A stretch of DNA of 25,682 nucleotides from an uncultured Desulfobacterium sp. (GTDB taxonomy: Bacteria > Desulfobacterota > Desulfobacteria > Desulfobacterales > Desulfobacteraceae): the NCBI GenBank assembly GCA_937124525.1, contig CAKZLA010000116.1, positions 1 through 25,682 on the forward strand, read 5' to 3'. Position 1 is the stretch's first letter. Every line of letters starts with the position of its first letter. Shown piece after piece: positions 1-9,500 of the stretch. Under the pieces are notes generated by a model. It saw nothing but the letters and a program-made list of their open reading frames with translations, was not told the origin of the DNA and searched no databases. The position numbers were made by a program, and so were the translations under genes.

Positions 1-126
1 GAGGGGCAATAGGAACCGGCCAATTGAGCCGTCTACGGTTCCGGGCCGGGCCCATTGCCCCTCGGGGGGGCGGCATGGTTCTATTTTCTGCCGAATTTGC
101 AGGTAATTTGATTTACTCTGACTCCC
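1..126. repeat. Non-coding left edge with GC-rich nested hairpin
   Basis: No gene is visible here; the stretch lies downstream of the PKS A stop codon. Bases 1-10 (GAGGGGCAAT) are a perfect inverted repeat of 54-63 (ATTGCCCCTC). Inside that, 12-18 (GGAACCG) pairs with 36-42 (CGGTTCC), leaving a G/C-only bulge at 43-53. A G-run follows at 64-70, then a small stem (CGGCA 71-75 with TGCCG 89-93). The GC content stands out against the AT-richer genes. No T-tract follows the stem on the minus strand, so it is not a textbook intrinsic terminator. A dispersed repeat or a fragment of one is more likely, and it may continue beyond the window edge. Confidence 0.6.
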
Positions 127-3100
127 TTAATTCAGCAAATCCGTAATCTCACCCATGACATCATCAGCTGAAAGATCTTCAAGGCTATCTTCCTCAATTG
201 GCAGCATCAGCGCTTCATTTAATATAAATAGTGCAATCTGCTTTAAGGTCGGATAATCAAAAAGCAAAGAGGCTGGCAGGCTTTCGTTGAGTTTCTGATT
301 CAATATGTTTCTAAATTCCACTGCCATAAGGGAATCAAATCCTGCGTCCATTAATGGTTTTTCATCATCCATATCCCGATTGTCTTCATACCCTGCAATC
401 TTTTTCCCAAGGTTTTTCAGATGGGCGACCAAAAGACTTTCTCGTTGATCAGGCGGTGCCTGAATCAATAGATTCTTAAGTTTTCCTTTCCCGGCTTTTA
501 CGGTATAGCCTGTCCCATGTGAAGTTTTATTGTGCTGATTCAAAAACATAGGACTCTGTGCCCCTTGCGTTCTCCCATATGTTTCCCAATCAATATCAAC
601 TACACATGCCTGGGACAAATTTTCCCGCATTATTGTTTCCAACATCGTCAGCGCATCATCGGGGGACAAGGATTTTATGCCTTTGGCCGCTATTTTCTTT
701 TCTAATTCTGATTGAGACACGGCCATTCCCGATTCTCCCCAGGGGCCCCAGTTAATACTTGTTCCAGGAAGGCCAAGCGAACGTCTGTAATGGGCAAGCC
801 CATCAAGAAAGGCATTGGCTACGGCATAATTGCTCTGGCCAGCATTACCCAAAATAGAAGTGGAAGAGGAAAACATGATAAAAAAATCAAGGTCAAGGCT
901 TTGGGTCGTCCGGTGAAGGTTCCATGCGCCTGAAATTTTAGGTTTCATGACAGATTCAAATCGTTGCCGGGTTTGTTCCATGATGACGCCATCATCTAAA
1001 ACACCTGCTCCATGGATCACTCCCTTTACCGGTGGTAAACTTTGTTTTATATCATCAAAAAGATTGGTCAGCTGCTCATCAGAAGAGACATCGCATGATT
1101 TTAAGATGATCTGAACCTTTTCAGTTCGAGGGATATTATTTATATTATCCCCGGGATGTCTGCTGACTAAAACAATGTGACTGGCTCCTTTTTTTATCAG
1201 CCATTTTGTCAGCAAAGAACCTAAAGCACCTGTCCCCCCCGTAATCACGTAAGTTGCATGGGAATCAATTTCAGATCCGTGGCCGGTTTTTGGCATGGTA
1301 ATTACGACTTTTCCAAAATGCTTGGTTTGAGCCATATAGCGAAATCCATCGACCATCTCTTCCATGGGAAAGTCTTTGTAGGGAAGAGATTTCAAATTAC
1401 CTTTTTCAAATTCCGGCATCAATTCATTGAACATCGACTGAATGCTTTCCGGTTCTGCATTTCCAACCTTACCGAGATCAAAAGCAAAGTAATCGACATC
1501 AGGTCTTATCTCATGAACTTGTTGATCATTCAGGATTCCTGTTTTGCCGATTTCTATGAAACGACCTCCATGTTTCAATACACCCAGGCTTTTTGTAATG
1601 AATTCACCTGTCAAACTATTTAAAACCACATCAATCCCATTGCCGTCTGTGAGCTTCATTATCTCTTCTGCAAAATCAAGTGCGCGTGAATTCATCACAT
1701 GCCTGATCCCCATTTCCTTGAGCCTGTCCCATTTTGCAGGGCTTGCCGTGGCAATAATATTGGCTCCCTTGAATTTTGCGATTTGAACTGCGGCCAATCC
1801 AACCCCCCCGGATGCGGCATGGATAAGAATGGTTTCATTTGTACCCAATTTTGCGCCCAGTTTTGCAAGCTTACATAAACCATGCCAGGCCGTCAAAAAT
1901 ACAAGCGGAATGGTAGCAGCAGCTTCAAATGACATCTGATCAGGCATGGGATATGCAAATTCAGCCCTTACATTAACTCTGCTTCCCATGCTTCCCGGAG
2001 CAAGAACAGCAATAACTGATTGTCCCCTCTGGAAATGTTTTACCCGGGAACCGACATCATTTACAATTCCTGAACATTCAAACCCAAAGGGAATTTTTGA
2101 CGCATTATCCTCATATCCCTCTGATTTTACCATTCCCAGTGCATGCAATACATCTCTGAAATTAAGACCTGAAGCCTTGACTTCTATTTCAATTTCATCG
2201 GGCTTAGGGTTTGGATGCGTAAATGGAATCAAAGATAAATTATCGAGACTGCCGTAATCCGATAAAACCGCCCGAATATTCTGTCTGAAATTTTTATCAC
2301 CGGATGGTGCATCATGGGGTATCAATCGAGGAACAAAACGGTTTCCATCCCTCCAGGCCATCTGATCTTCATTGTCAGGAGAAAGGAGAATCTGAGCAAC
2401 CTGTGTAATATCACGAGTCATTGATGATGGATCAAGGTCAAGCATTGAACATTTCAGTTCAGGATGTTCCAGGAGCAATACGCGCCCAAAGCCCCATTGC
2501 GCCGTCTGGTAAGGATTACATTGGTCTTGATGATTTTCCAACCACTGGGCACCGCTTGTGATTATCCACAGGCGTGGAGAAAATTGCCGCGACATCGTTC
2601 CTGATAATTGTACAAGATTCAACAGAGACTCAATTTCCGGTTGTTGCCGGGATTCAACATTTGAGCAGGATAAGTTGTCTGCATGATATACAATACCAGT
2701 CAGTGATTTATTGAGACTTTGTTCATTGATCGCGTCAGGCGACAAAAGAGTGCATGTCGCGCCTTGAAATTCGAGCTTATCAATCAACTCTTTTGCAAAA
2801 TCAACAGGGTTTGAGCATATCAGCCAATTTTCAGTGCCAAATTCTTCAAAATCAATATTTTCTGGGATAGAAGGAGAAATTGGTGCTGACACCCATTTAA
2901 TATCTAAAATTTTGTTCTCAATTGCAAGCCATTCCCAAGGCTCCACGCGTCCGGCGGTGAATCCAATGATTTCTGCTGCAATATTGCCTGTTTCGTCAAA
3001 CAGCGTTAAATCCGCAACGACTTTTTGCGAATCCATGGTCGTCATGTGAGCATACCCCCAGGCTGTCTCATTTAATTGACGGTAAAAACGAATGTTTTCA

Positions 3101-6100
3101 ATGGACACGGGCAGGTATGTGGGTGCGTCTTTAATTTCAGGCATGACAGCTTGAATGAGTTGAAAACAGGCGTCTGAAATAACCGGATGAAGATAATAGT
3201 TTGATGAATCATACATTATCTCGCCGGGCAGTTCTATTTTACCAAGAACTTTATCCTGATCTTTCCAGGCTTGTTGAACGGCCTGGAATAAATGCCCGTA
3301 ATTTAAACCCTGATATTTGAACTTTTCGTAAAGATCCCGGACTGATATTTCCGATGAAATCTGATTTTTCAAGTCGGACAGTTGTGGTTTTTCATTTGAA
3401 TATTTTGTTTGAGAGAGCCGGGCACTGGTATTACATTGCCATCTATTATTTCTCGATTCCAAATTATTTGATTTGGAAAAAATCCGACATTGGTAGGATG
3501 AATTATCATCAGGAGACAATATTACCTGAATTGAGATGTTTTCATCTTTGCCGATGAACAATCCCTTATTAATGCTTAAAATATTGATAGAGATGGGCTG
3601 GTCCGGTCCAAAAACTTCTTGGGCCGATGCGATCATCATTTCAATAAATCCGCTGGCGGGCATGACGACATTGTCTAACACCTTATGATGAGCAATGAAA
3701 GCGGACGAGGATGAATTGATTTTTGTTTTAAATTGGATCTCGTCCAGGGGGGATTCCATTAAAGTCCCAAGCAATGGATGTATTGTTTGATTTATATCAT
3801 GCTTAATATTGTTATTAATTGAATCATGGTCCAACGCCTTGGGCCGGTATCGTTTTCTTTGAAAGGGATATGAAGGCAGGGTTATTCTATCTCTTTGAAT
3901 ACTCGGAAATAATTCCTTCCAGTCGATATCTGCTCCTTGAACGTACAATTCGCCCAAAGTTTGCATCAATCGATGCATGGGCTTGTTGGGCGTCATTGAG
4001 GGCAGCCATTTTATTTTGGCCCCGGGCAAACATAATGCTCCCATACCCGACAATATCGGTTTTGGACCTACCTCAAGAAACAGACGAAAGCCTTCACGAT
4101 ATAATGTGCTCATACCGGCGGAAAATTGAACAGGTCTGATTATGTGGTTGACCCAGTAGCTATGATTTGACATCTCATCTAAGACTATGTTGCCAGTGAC
4201 ATTCGAAACAATTCTTATCTGGGGCTTATGATATGTGATTGTTTCGGCCACCTGCTCAAAATCAGATAAGATCTGATTCATTAACGGAGAGTGAAATGCA
4301 TGGGAAACTTTTAATGGGATGACTTGTATTCCCCTGGCTTCAAAATCCGAACAAACTTCAGTCATGATTTCATTTTTACCGGATATAACAATATTTTCCG
4401 GGCCATTGACCGCGGCAACGGCAATCTCGTCGCCATACTCTTTAATCCACTCTTTAACCTGTAATTCATCCGCAAAAACAGCGGCCATTCCACCATTTTC
4501 AGGCAATTTTTGCATCAGACTCGCTCGCTTTGCAATTAAATGAAGACCATCCTCAAGGCTGAAGATTCCGGCCACGCAAGCAGCGACATATTCTCCTACA
4601 CTATGCCCCAGGACTATGGCGGGTGTAATGTTCCAGGATTTCCATAGCCTTGCAAGGGCGTATTCAATAACAAAAAGCGCCGGTTGCGTGTAGGCCGTGC
4701 TGTTCAATAGATCAGGATTTCCAGATTCATTGGTGTAGCCCATAACATCCAAAAGGGGCACTGATAAATCACTTCTAAGTATATCACAACATTGATCCAC
4801 GACATCCTTGAATATAGGGTAAAGTTGATACAGATCTTTTCCCATGCCCACGTACTGAGATCCCTGGCCTGTGAAGAGAAAGGCAGGTTCTGGGGGGGCT
4901 GCGGTAGATGATGTCTGACTTAAGTTTTCATTGATAAAATCTATCAACTCATCTGAATTCTTATAGATCATACTCATACGATGTTGAAAATGAGTTCTGC
5001 AGGCGCATGATGTGTAAGATAGATTTTCAGGGTCCAGTTTGGGGTTTTTTATTAAATATTGTCGATGTCTGATTTTTAAATCATTCAGGGCAGCCTGGGT
5101 TTTAGCAGATATTGTGTAGATATAATAATTATCTGTTTTATCGGATGAAATAAGATCTGAGTGCATCATTTTTTTTGGGGGCGCTTCTTCCAATACAAGA
5201 TGTACATTGGAACCGCTGAAACCAAAAGAGCTTACCCCTGCCAGGCGTTTCTCATATCCGGACGGCCAATCACAGCCGGATTCCGGTATTTTGATGGGCA
5301 AATTGTTCCAGTCTACATGTCTATTCAGCGACCTTAGATGCAAATGTTTTGGAATTTGGTTATTGCCCAGGGATAAAACAACTTTGATAAGCCCTGCAAT
5401 GCCCGATGCACTTTCCAGGTGACCGATATTTGTTTTTACGGATCCCACGATCAGAGGTCTGTTTTTTTGATGATTTGCAAAAACATTACCCAATGCGCTG
5501 ATTTCAATGGGGTCTCCCAATGAGGTTCCGGTTCCATGGGCTTCAATATAACTGATCTCATCGGGGGTGACGTCTGCATTTTTCAGTGCTTCTTTTATTA
5601 CAGCCTGCTGTGCGGGTCCGTTGGGTACGGTCAGTCCGCCGCTGGGGCCATCCTGGTTAGTGGCTGAACCTTTGATGACAGCCAGAATATTATCTTTTTG
5701 AGATATTGCATCAGAAAGGCGTTTCAACACGATAACGCCGCAGCCTTCCCCACGTCCATATCCATCCGCTGAATTGTCGAATGTCTTGCACCGGCCGTCC
5801 CGGGACAACATCTTTGCTCTGGAGAAATTTATGCTTATCTCCGGTGCTAATATCAGGTTGATTCCCCCTGCAAGAGCAATGTTGCATTCATTGTTTCGCA
5901 AGCTTTGACAGGCAAGATGAACAGACAACAAAGAAGAGGAACAGGCCGTATCAACACTCATACAGGGACCTGTCAATCCCAGCAAGTAGGAAATGCGTCC
6001 CGAGGCCACGCATTGGGCATTGCCCGTGGAAAAATATGCGTCTATATCTTCAGGACAAAGGCTTTTTGCCTGTTTCATCATAAAATCATAGCTGCTCATT

Positions 6101-6570
6101 CCAAAAAAAACCCCCGCTGACTCGCCGTACAATGAATCAGATGGAATGTTTGCGTTCTCCAAAGCCTCCCATGTCACTTCCATTAATACTCGCTGTTTCG
6201 GATCAAGGGAAATAACCTCACGCGGGGTCATATCAAAGAAATCTGCGTCAAAATTGTCCACATCACCCAGGAACCCACCATTCTTAGTGTAAATTTTGCC
6301 TGGTGCATCCGGATCGGGATCATAATATTTATCTATCAAGAAGCGATTCTTCGGAACTTCTGAAACAGCGTCAACACCCTGGTTTAGTAATTGCCAGAAG
6401 TCATCAGGACTGTCGCATGAGCCGGGAAAGCGGCACCCTATGCCCAGGATGGCCACAGGTTCGGTTTTTTTGTATTGCAGATCCCTTATTTGAGAGCGCA
6501 GGCTCCTGAGTTCGTTAAGGGCCTTTTTCATCAGTTCTTGCTGATTATTTGAAGTTTTGTTTTCTTTCAT
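127..6570 (-). CDS. PKS A: type I PKS, one fully reducing module KS-AT-DH-ER-KR-ACP
   Basis: This protein (2147 aa) extends a polyketide by one malonyl unit and reduces it to a methylene, as a cytosolic multienzyme. Residues 1-36 form a charged helical N-terminal docking segment. KS is about 37-460 (Cys210 in DTACSSS, then EAHGTGTS and TNIGHLE). AT is about 560-860 with GHSVGEY (Ser657) and HAFHSP (second His is 760), a malonyl-type signature; it is the only intact AT in the window. DH is about 930-1210 (His962, Asp1133; the Gly of HxxxGxxxxP is Asp). ER is about 1430-1755 (SGGVGLAAVQ). KR is about 1770-2000 (TGGTGALG, Ser1902, Tyr1915, LDD motif typical of B-type). ACP is about 2045-2115 (Ser2080 in GFDSL). 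The acidic C-terminal tail with an LSADD stretch looks like a docking end, and there is no thioesterase, so a further subunit probably follows. The ATG overlaps the PKS B stop as ATGA, indicating translational coupling. Confidence 0.96.
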   Translation of the reverse strand: MKENKTSNNQQELMKKALNELRSLRSQIRDLQYKKTEPVAILGIGCRFPGSCDSPDDFWQLLNQGVDAVSEVPKNRFLIDKYYDPDPDAPGKIYTKNGGFLGDVDNFDADFFDMTPREVISLDPKQRVLMEVTWEALENANIPSDSLYGESAGVFFGMSSYDFMMKQAKSLCPEDIDAYFSTGNAQCVASGRISYLLGLTGPCMSVDTACSSSLLSVHLACQSLRNNECNIALAGGINLILAPEISINFSRAKMLSRDGRCKTFDNSADGYGRGEGCGVIVLKRLSDAISQKDNILAVIKGSATNQDGPSGGLTVPNGPAQQAVIKEALKNADVTPDEISYIEAHGTGTSLGDPIEISALGNVFANHQKNRPLIVGSVKTNIGHLESASGIAGLIKVVLSLGNNQIPKHLHLRSLNRHVDWNNLPIKIPESGCDWPSGYEKRLAGVSSFGFSGSNVHLVLEEAPPKKMMHSDLISSDKTDNYYIYTISAKTQAALNDLKIRHRQYLIKNPKLDPENLSYTSCACRTHFQHRMSMIYKNSDELIDFINENLSQTSSTAAPPEPAFLFTGQGSQYVGMGKDLYQLYPIFKDVVDQCCDILRSDLSVPLLDVMGYTNESGNPDLLNSTAYTQPALFVIEYALARLWKSWNITPAIVLGHSVGEYVAACVAGIFSLEDGLHLIAKRASLMQKLPENGGMAAVFADELQVKEWIKEYGDEIAVAAVNGPENIVISGKNEIMTEVCSDFEARGIQVIPLKVSHAFHSPLMNQILSDFEQVAETITYHKPQIRIVSNVTGNIVLDEMSNHSYWVNHIIRPVQFSAGMSTLYREGFRLFLEVGPKPILSGMGALCLPGAKIKWLPSMTPNKPMHRLMQTLGELYVQGADIDWKELFPSIQRDRITLPSYPFQRKRYRPKALDHDSINNNIKHDINQTIHPLLGTLMESPLDEIQFKTKINSSSSAFIAHHKVLDNVVMPASGFIEMMIASAQEVFGPDQPISINILSINKGLFIGKDENISIQVILSPDDNSSYQCRIFSKSNNLESRNNRWQCNTSARLSQTKYSNEKPQLSDLKNQISSEISVRDLYEKFKYQGLNYGHLFQAVQQAWKDQDKVLGKIELPGEIMYDSSNYYLHPVISDACFQLIQAVMPEIKDAPTYLPVSIENIRFYRQLNETAWGYAHMTTMDSQKVVADLTLFDETGNIAAEIIGFTAGRVEPWEWLAIENKILDIKWVSAPISPSIPENIDFEEFGTENWLICSNPVDFAKELIDKLEFQGATCTLLSPDAINEQSLNKSLTGIVYHADNLSCSNVESRQQPEIESLLNLVQLSGTMSRQFSPRLWIITSGAQWLENHQDQCNPYQTAQWGFGRVLLLEHPELKCSMLDLDPSSMTRDITQVAQILLSPDNEDQMAWRDGNRFVPRLIPHDAPSGDKNFRQNIRAVLSDYGSLDNLSLIPFTHPNPKPDEIEIEVKASGLNFRDVLHALGMVKSEGYEDNASKIPFGFECSGIVNDVGSRVKHFQRGQSVIAVLAPGSMGSRVNVRAEFAYPMPDQMSFEAAATIPLVFLTAWHGLCKLAKLGAKLGTNETILIHAASGGVGLAAVQIAKFKGANIIATASPAKWDRLKEMGIRHVMNSRALDFAEEIMKLTDGNGIDVVLNSLTGEFITKSLGVLKHGGRFIEIGKTGILNDQQVHEIRPDVDYFAFDLGKVGNAEPESIQSMFNELMPEFEKGNLKSLPYKDFPMEEMVDGFRYMAQTKHFGKVVITMPKTGHGSEIDSHATYVITGGTGALGSLLTKWLIKKGASHIVLVSRHPGDNINNIPRTEKVQIILKSCDVSSDEQLTNLFDDIKQSLPPVKGVIHGAGVLDDGVIMEQTRQRFESVMKPKISGAWNLHRTTQSLDLDFFIMFSSSTSILGNAGQSNYAVANAFLDGLAHYRRSLGLPGTSINWGPWGESGMAVSQSELEKKIAAKGIKSLSPDDALTMLETIMRENLSQACVVDIDWETYGRTQGAQSPMFLNQHNKTSHGTGYTVKAGKGKLKNLLIQAPPDQRESLLVAHLKNLGKKIAGYEDNRDMDDEKPLMDAGFDSLMAVEFRNILNQKLNESLPASLLFDYPTLKQIALFILNEALMLPIEEDSLEDLSADDVMGEITDLLN
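3844..4998 (-). other. Intact malonyl-type AT region of PKS A
   Basis: This marks the segment between the conserved RTHF motif after the KS and the YPFQRKRY motif before the DH: 385 residues. It holds the complete acyltransferase, with the FTGQGSQ oxyanion motif, nucleophile Ser657 in GHSVGEY, and HAFHSP (second His is 760). HAFH rather than YASH predicts malonyl-CoA. It is the in-window reference against which the degenerate and missing ATs of the other modules are measured. Confidence 0.9.
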
Positions 6571-9500
6571 TGGCCGGGCTCTTTTTCCGCGTCAATGGCG
6601 GCTAATTCTTTTTCAAGCATCTTTTCAAGATTATCATATTCCTGGGATTCCTGATTATTGATGTTTGCCAAATTTTTTTCTTTTTGCTCAACATCCTCAA
6701 CAGATAACCGTAATACGTCATGCAGCAGATAATCAACAAGGGCTTCAATGGTCGGATAATCAAATAAAAGTGTGGCGGGCAGCGAGGTATTCAAATTTTC
6801 ACCAAGTATGTTCTTAAGTTCGACAGCCATGAGGGAATCAATACCGGCGTCGGATAAACGCAGCCTTGGGGTTATTTTATTTGCCGACTGCATTCCCAAA
6901 ACCAACGACACCTGTTGAGTGACATGATCGGTTAATAAAGAATGTCTGTGGGTTTCAGGAGATTCATTGAGTTCTCTGACTATTTTTGATTTGACATATT
7001 CTTTTGTCTCGATTTTTTCCCGGATAAAATCATTGAATAATGGCGGTGCTTTCTTTTGATTAAAACGAGTCGAGAATTTATCCCATTGGATAGGCGCAAC
7101 CATAACCTGGGGAATCTTCTGTCTTAAAAACTTACCAAGATCTTTCAACGCCTTTTCCGGTTTGATTGCTGAAAAGCCATGGGATGTAAGCCTGTCCGTG
7201 TCTTTTTGAGACAAACTGCCCGCCATGCCTTTACCTTGCCAGGGACCCCAATTAATACTTAAACCCGGTAAATCATGAATTTTTCTATGTTGCATGAGTG
7301 CATCCATAAAAGCATTGGCGCTTGCATAGTTGGCCTGGCCATGTGATCCTAATATGGAAACCGCAGATGAAAAACATACGAAAAAATCCAGTGAGATATC
7401 TTGGGAAAAATGATGTAAATACCATGCCCCGGCTACTTTCGGGGCCATAACCTGTTGAAACAGCCCAGGAGTCTGTCCTGACAGCATGGCGTCTTTGTTG
7501 ATCCCGGCGGCATGAATAATTCCTTTTAATTCAGTCGCTTCTGTTTTAATATGATCAAATAGCTTTATTACATCTTCCTTTTTGGAAATGTCGGATTGAA
7601 AGTATTGCAGAGAAACGCCCTTTTCTTTTATTTCAGCAAGTTTTCCTTTAAGTTGTTCTGGTTGTTTACGTCCGGTAAGAATCAGATTCTTTGCGCCATT
7701 TTCAATCATCCATTTTAGGGTTTGGATGCCAAGAGCCCCCATTCCTCCTGTAATCAAGTAGACCGCATTGGATTTAAACAGACTTTCATCGGGAAAGGTC
7801 AGAACAACTTTCCCCAGGTGTTTTCCCTGGGCCATATGTCTGAAGGCGTCTTGTGCATCGCCCACGGGATAGGTTTTAAAGGGCAGCGGCGTGAAATTTT
7901 GCTCTTGTAATTGTTTGGCAAGGGTATTCATGGCTGTTTTGATGATTTCCGGCGAACATTGCGGACCGGGTGAAGCGGGTTGATCGGGTTGATCAGATGG
8001 ACTTTGCATCCCAGACATTAAATCAAAAACAAAATACGATCCCTTTTGATGATATTTCTTGAACCTGCTTGAATCCCAAATATCAATTTTTCCAATCTCC
8101 ACAAAACGACCGCAGGGATTTAGTACTTCCATGCTTTTTTCAATAAATTCTCCACTCAGACTGTTTAAAACGATATCCACACCCTTGCCCGAGGTCAGCT
8201 CCATTATCTTTTCAGAAAAATCAGGTTTACGTGAGTTCATGATATGCTCGATACCTTGGGATTTCAAAAAATCCCATTTACCCCGGCTTGCTGTTGCAAA
8301 TATTTCAGCTCCTGATTGTTTGGCCAGCTGGACCGCCGCCTGGCCCACGCCTCCGGCCGCGGAATGAATCAAAACACGATCTGTTGATTTCATTTTTGCC
8401 AGATGACATAAACCATACCAGGCTGTAACAAAGGCGGAAGGCAGGGTGGCGCAATCTTCATAACTCATTTGGGAGGGTATTGAGCAGACAAAATCCGCCT
8501 TCACCGTCACAAAACTTGCCAGACAACCGGTGGGATGAATCGCCATTACCCGGTCGCCTGCTGTCCATTGTTTGATATTTTTACCGACCCTTGTAATCCG
8601 ACCGGCGCATTCAAAACCAAAACTCAAGTTTTCGGCTGATTTTTTTGAGTCCGGATCCAGCATGCCCAGCGCATTCAACACATCCCTGAAATTCAACCCC
8701 GATGCATTGATTCTGATTTCCACCTCGTCATGACCGGGTGATTTTCTCTTCATGGGAGAAAGATACAGATAATCGAGGATACCGGTTTTGGTTGTTTTAA
8801 GTATTACAGGAGATTCCGTTTCCGATTTATCATCGGTTAATTCATTGGTGATCAATTTGAGCCTTGCAGCATGGCAATGGTTATTTCCAAAAGCTATACT
8901 GTCCTCGAAATCAGGGGAACATAATTCCTTGATAAGATCGTCGGTGCAAAGCACATTTGATGGGTCAAGATCAATCATTCGACAATGACAGGAAGATATT
9001 TCCAGATTAAATACCTGGGAAAATCCCCAAAAAGGAGCCTGAAAATAGCCGTTGGACGCAAAAGCCCCGGGCTGGGCCCCTCTGGTTATAATCCACAGGT
9101 TTGAAATCTGAAGATGAGGCTGTTTGATGATCTGTTGCACAATATTCAATATCGAGGTCATACACCCGTGAATATCATTTTGATCCTCAATATCAAGGGG
9201 CCATAATATCACAAGATCACAGGGAACTGATCGGGGTATATTTTCAAACAGCTGATCAATGTCGGATTTGCATTGCGGCTGAATTGAAAATTTGTCATCT
9301 GAAATTTCAGCAAAACAAGAGCCGCTTGACACCTGTATCACCCGTCTGTTTTGCAACTTTAAATTGTCATACAGCAATTCACCGGTCTCGTCCCGACCTG
9401 AAAAAACAACCCATTGTTTTGATCTGTCCGACTCGGATCTGATTCGGTTGTTTTCAGATAAAACCTCCCAATCAACATAATATGATTCGGCACCTGGCTT

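Noticed and set aside
127..600. Thioesterase or reductase release domain at the end of PKS A
   Set aside because: Only about 30 acidic residues follow the ACP, and no GxSxG hydrolase or reductase motif is present.
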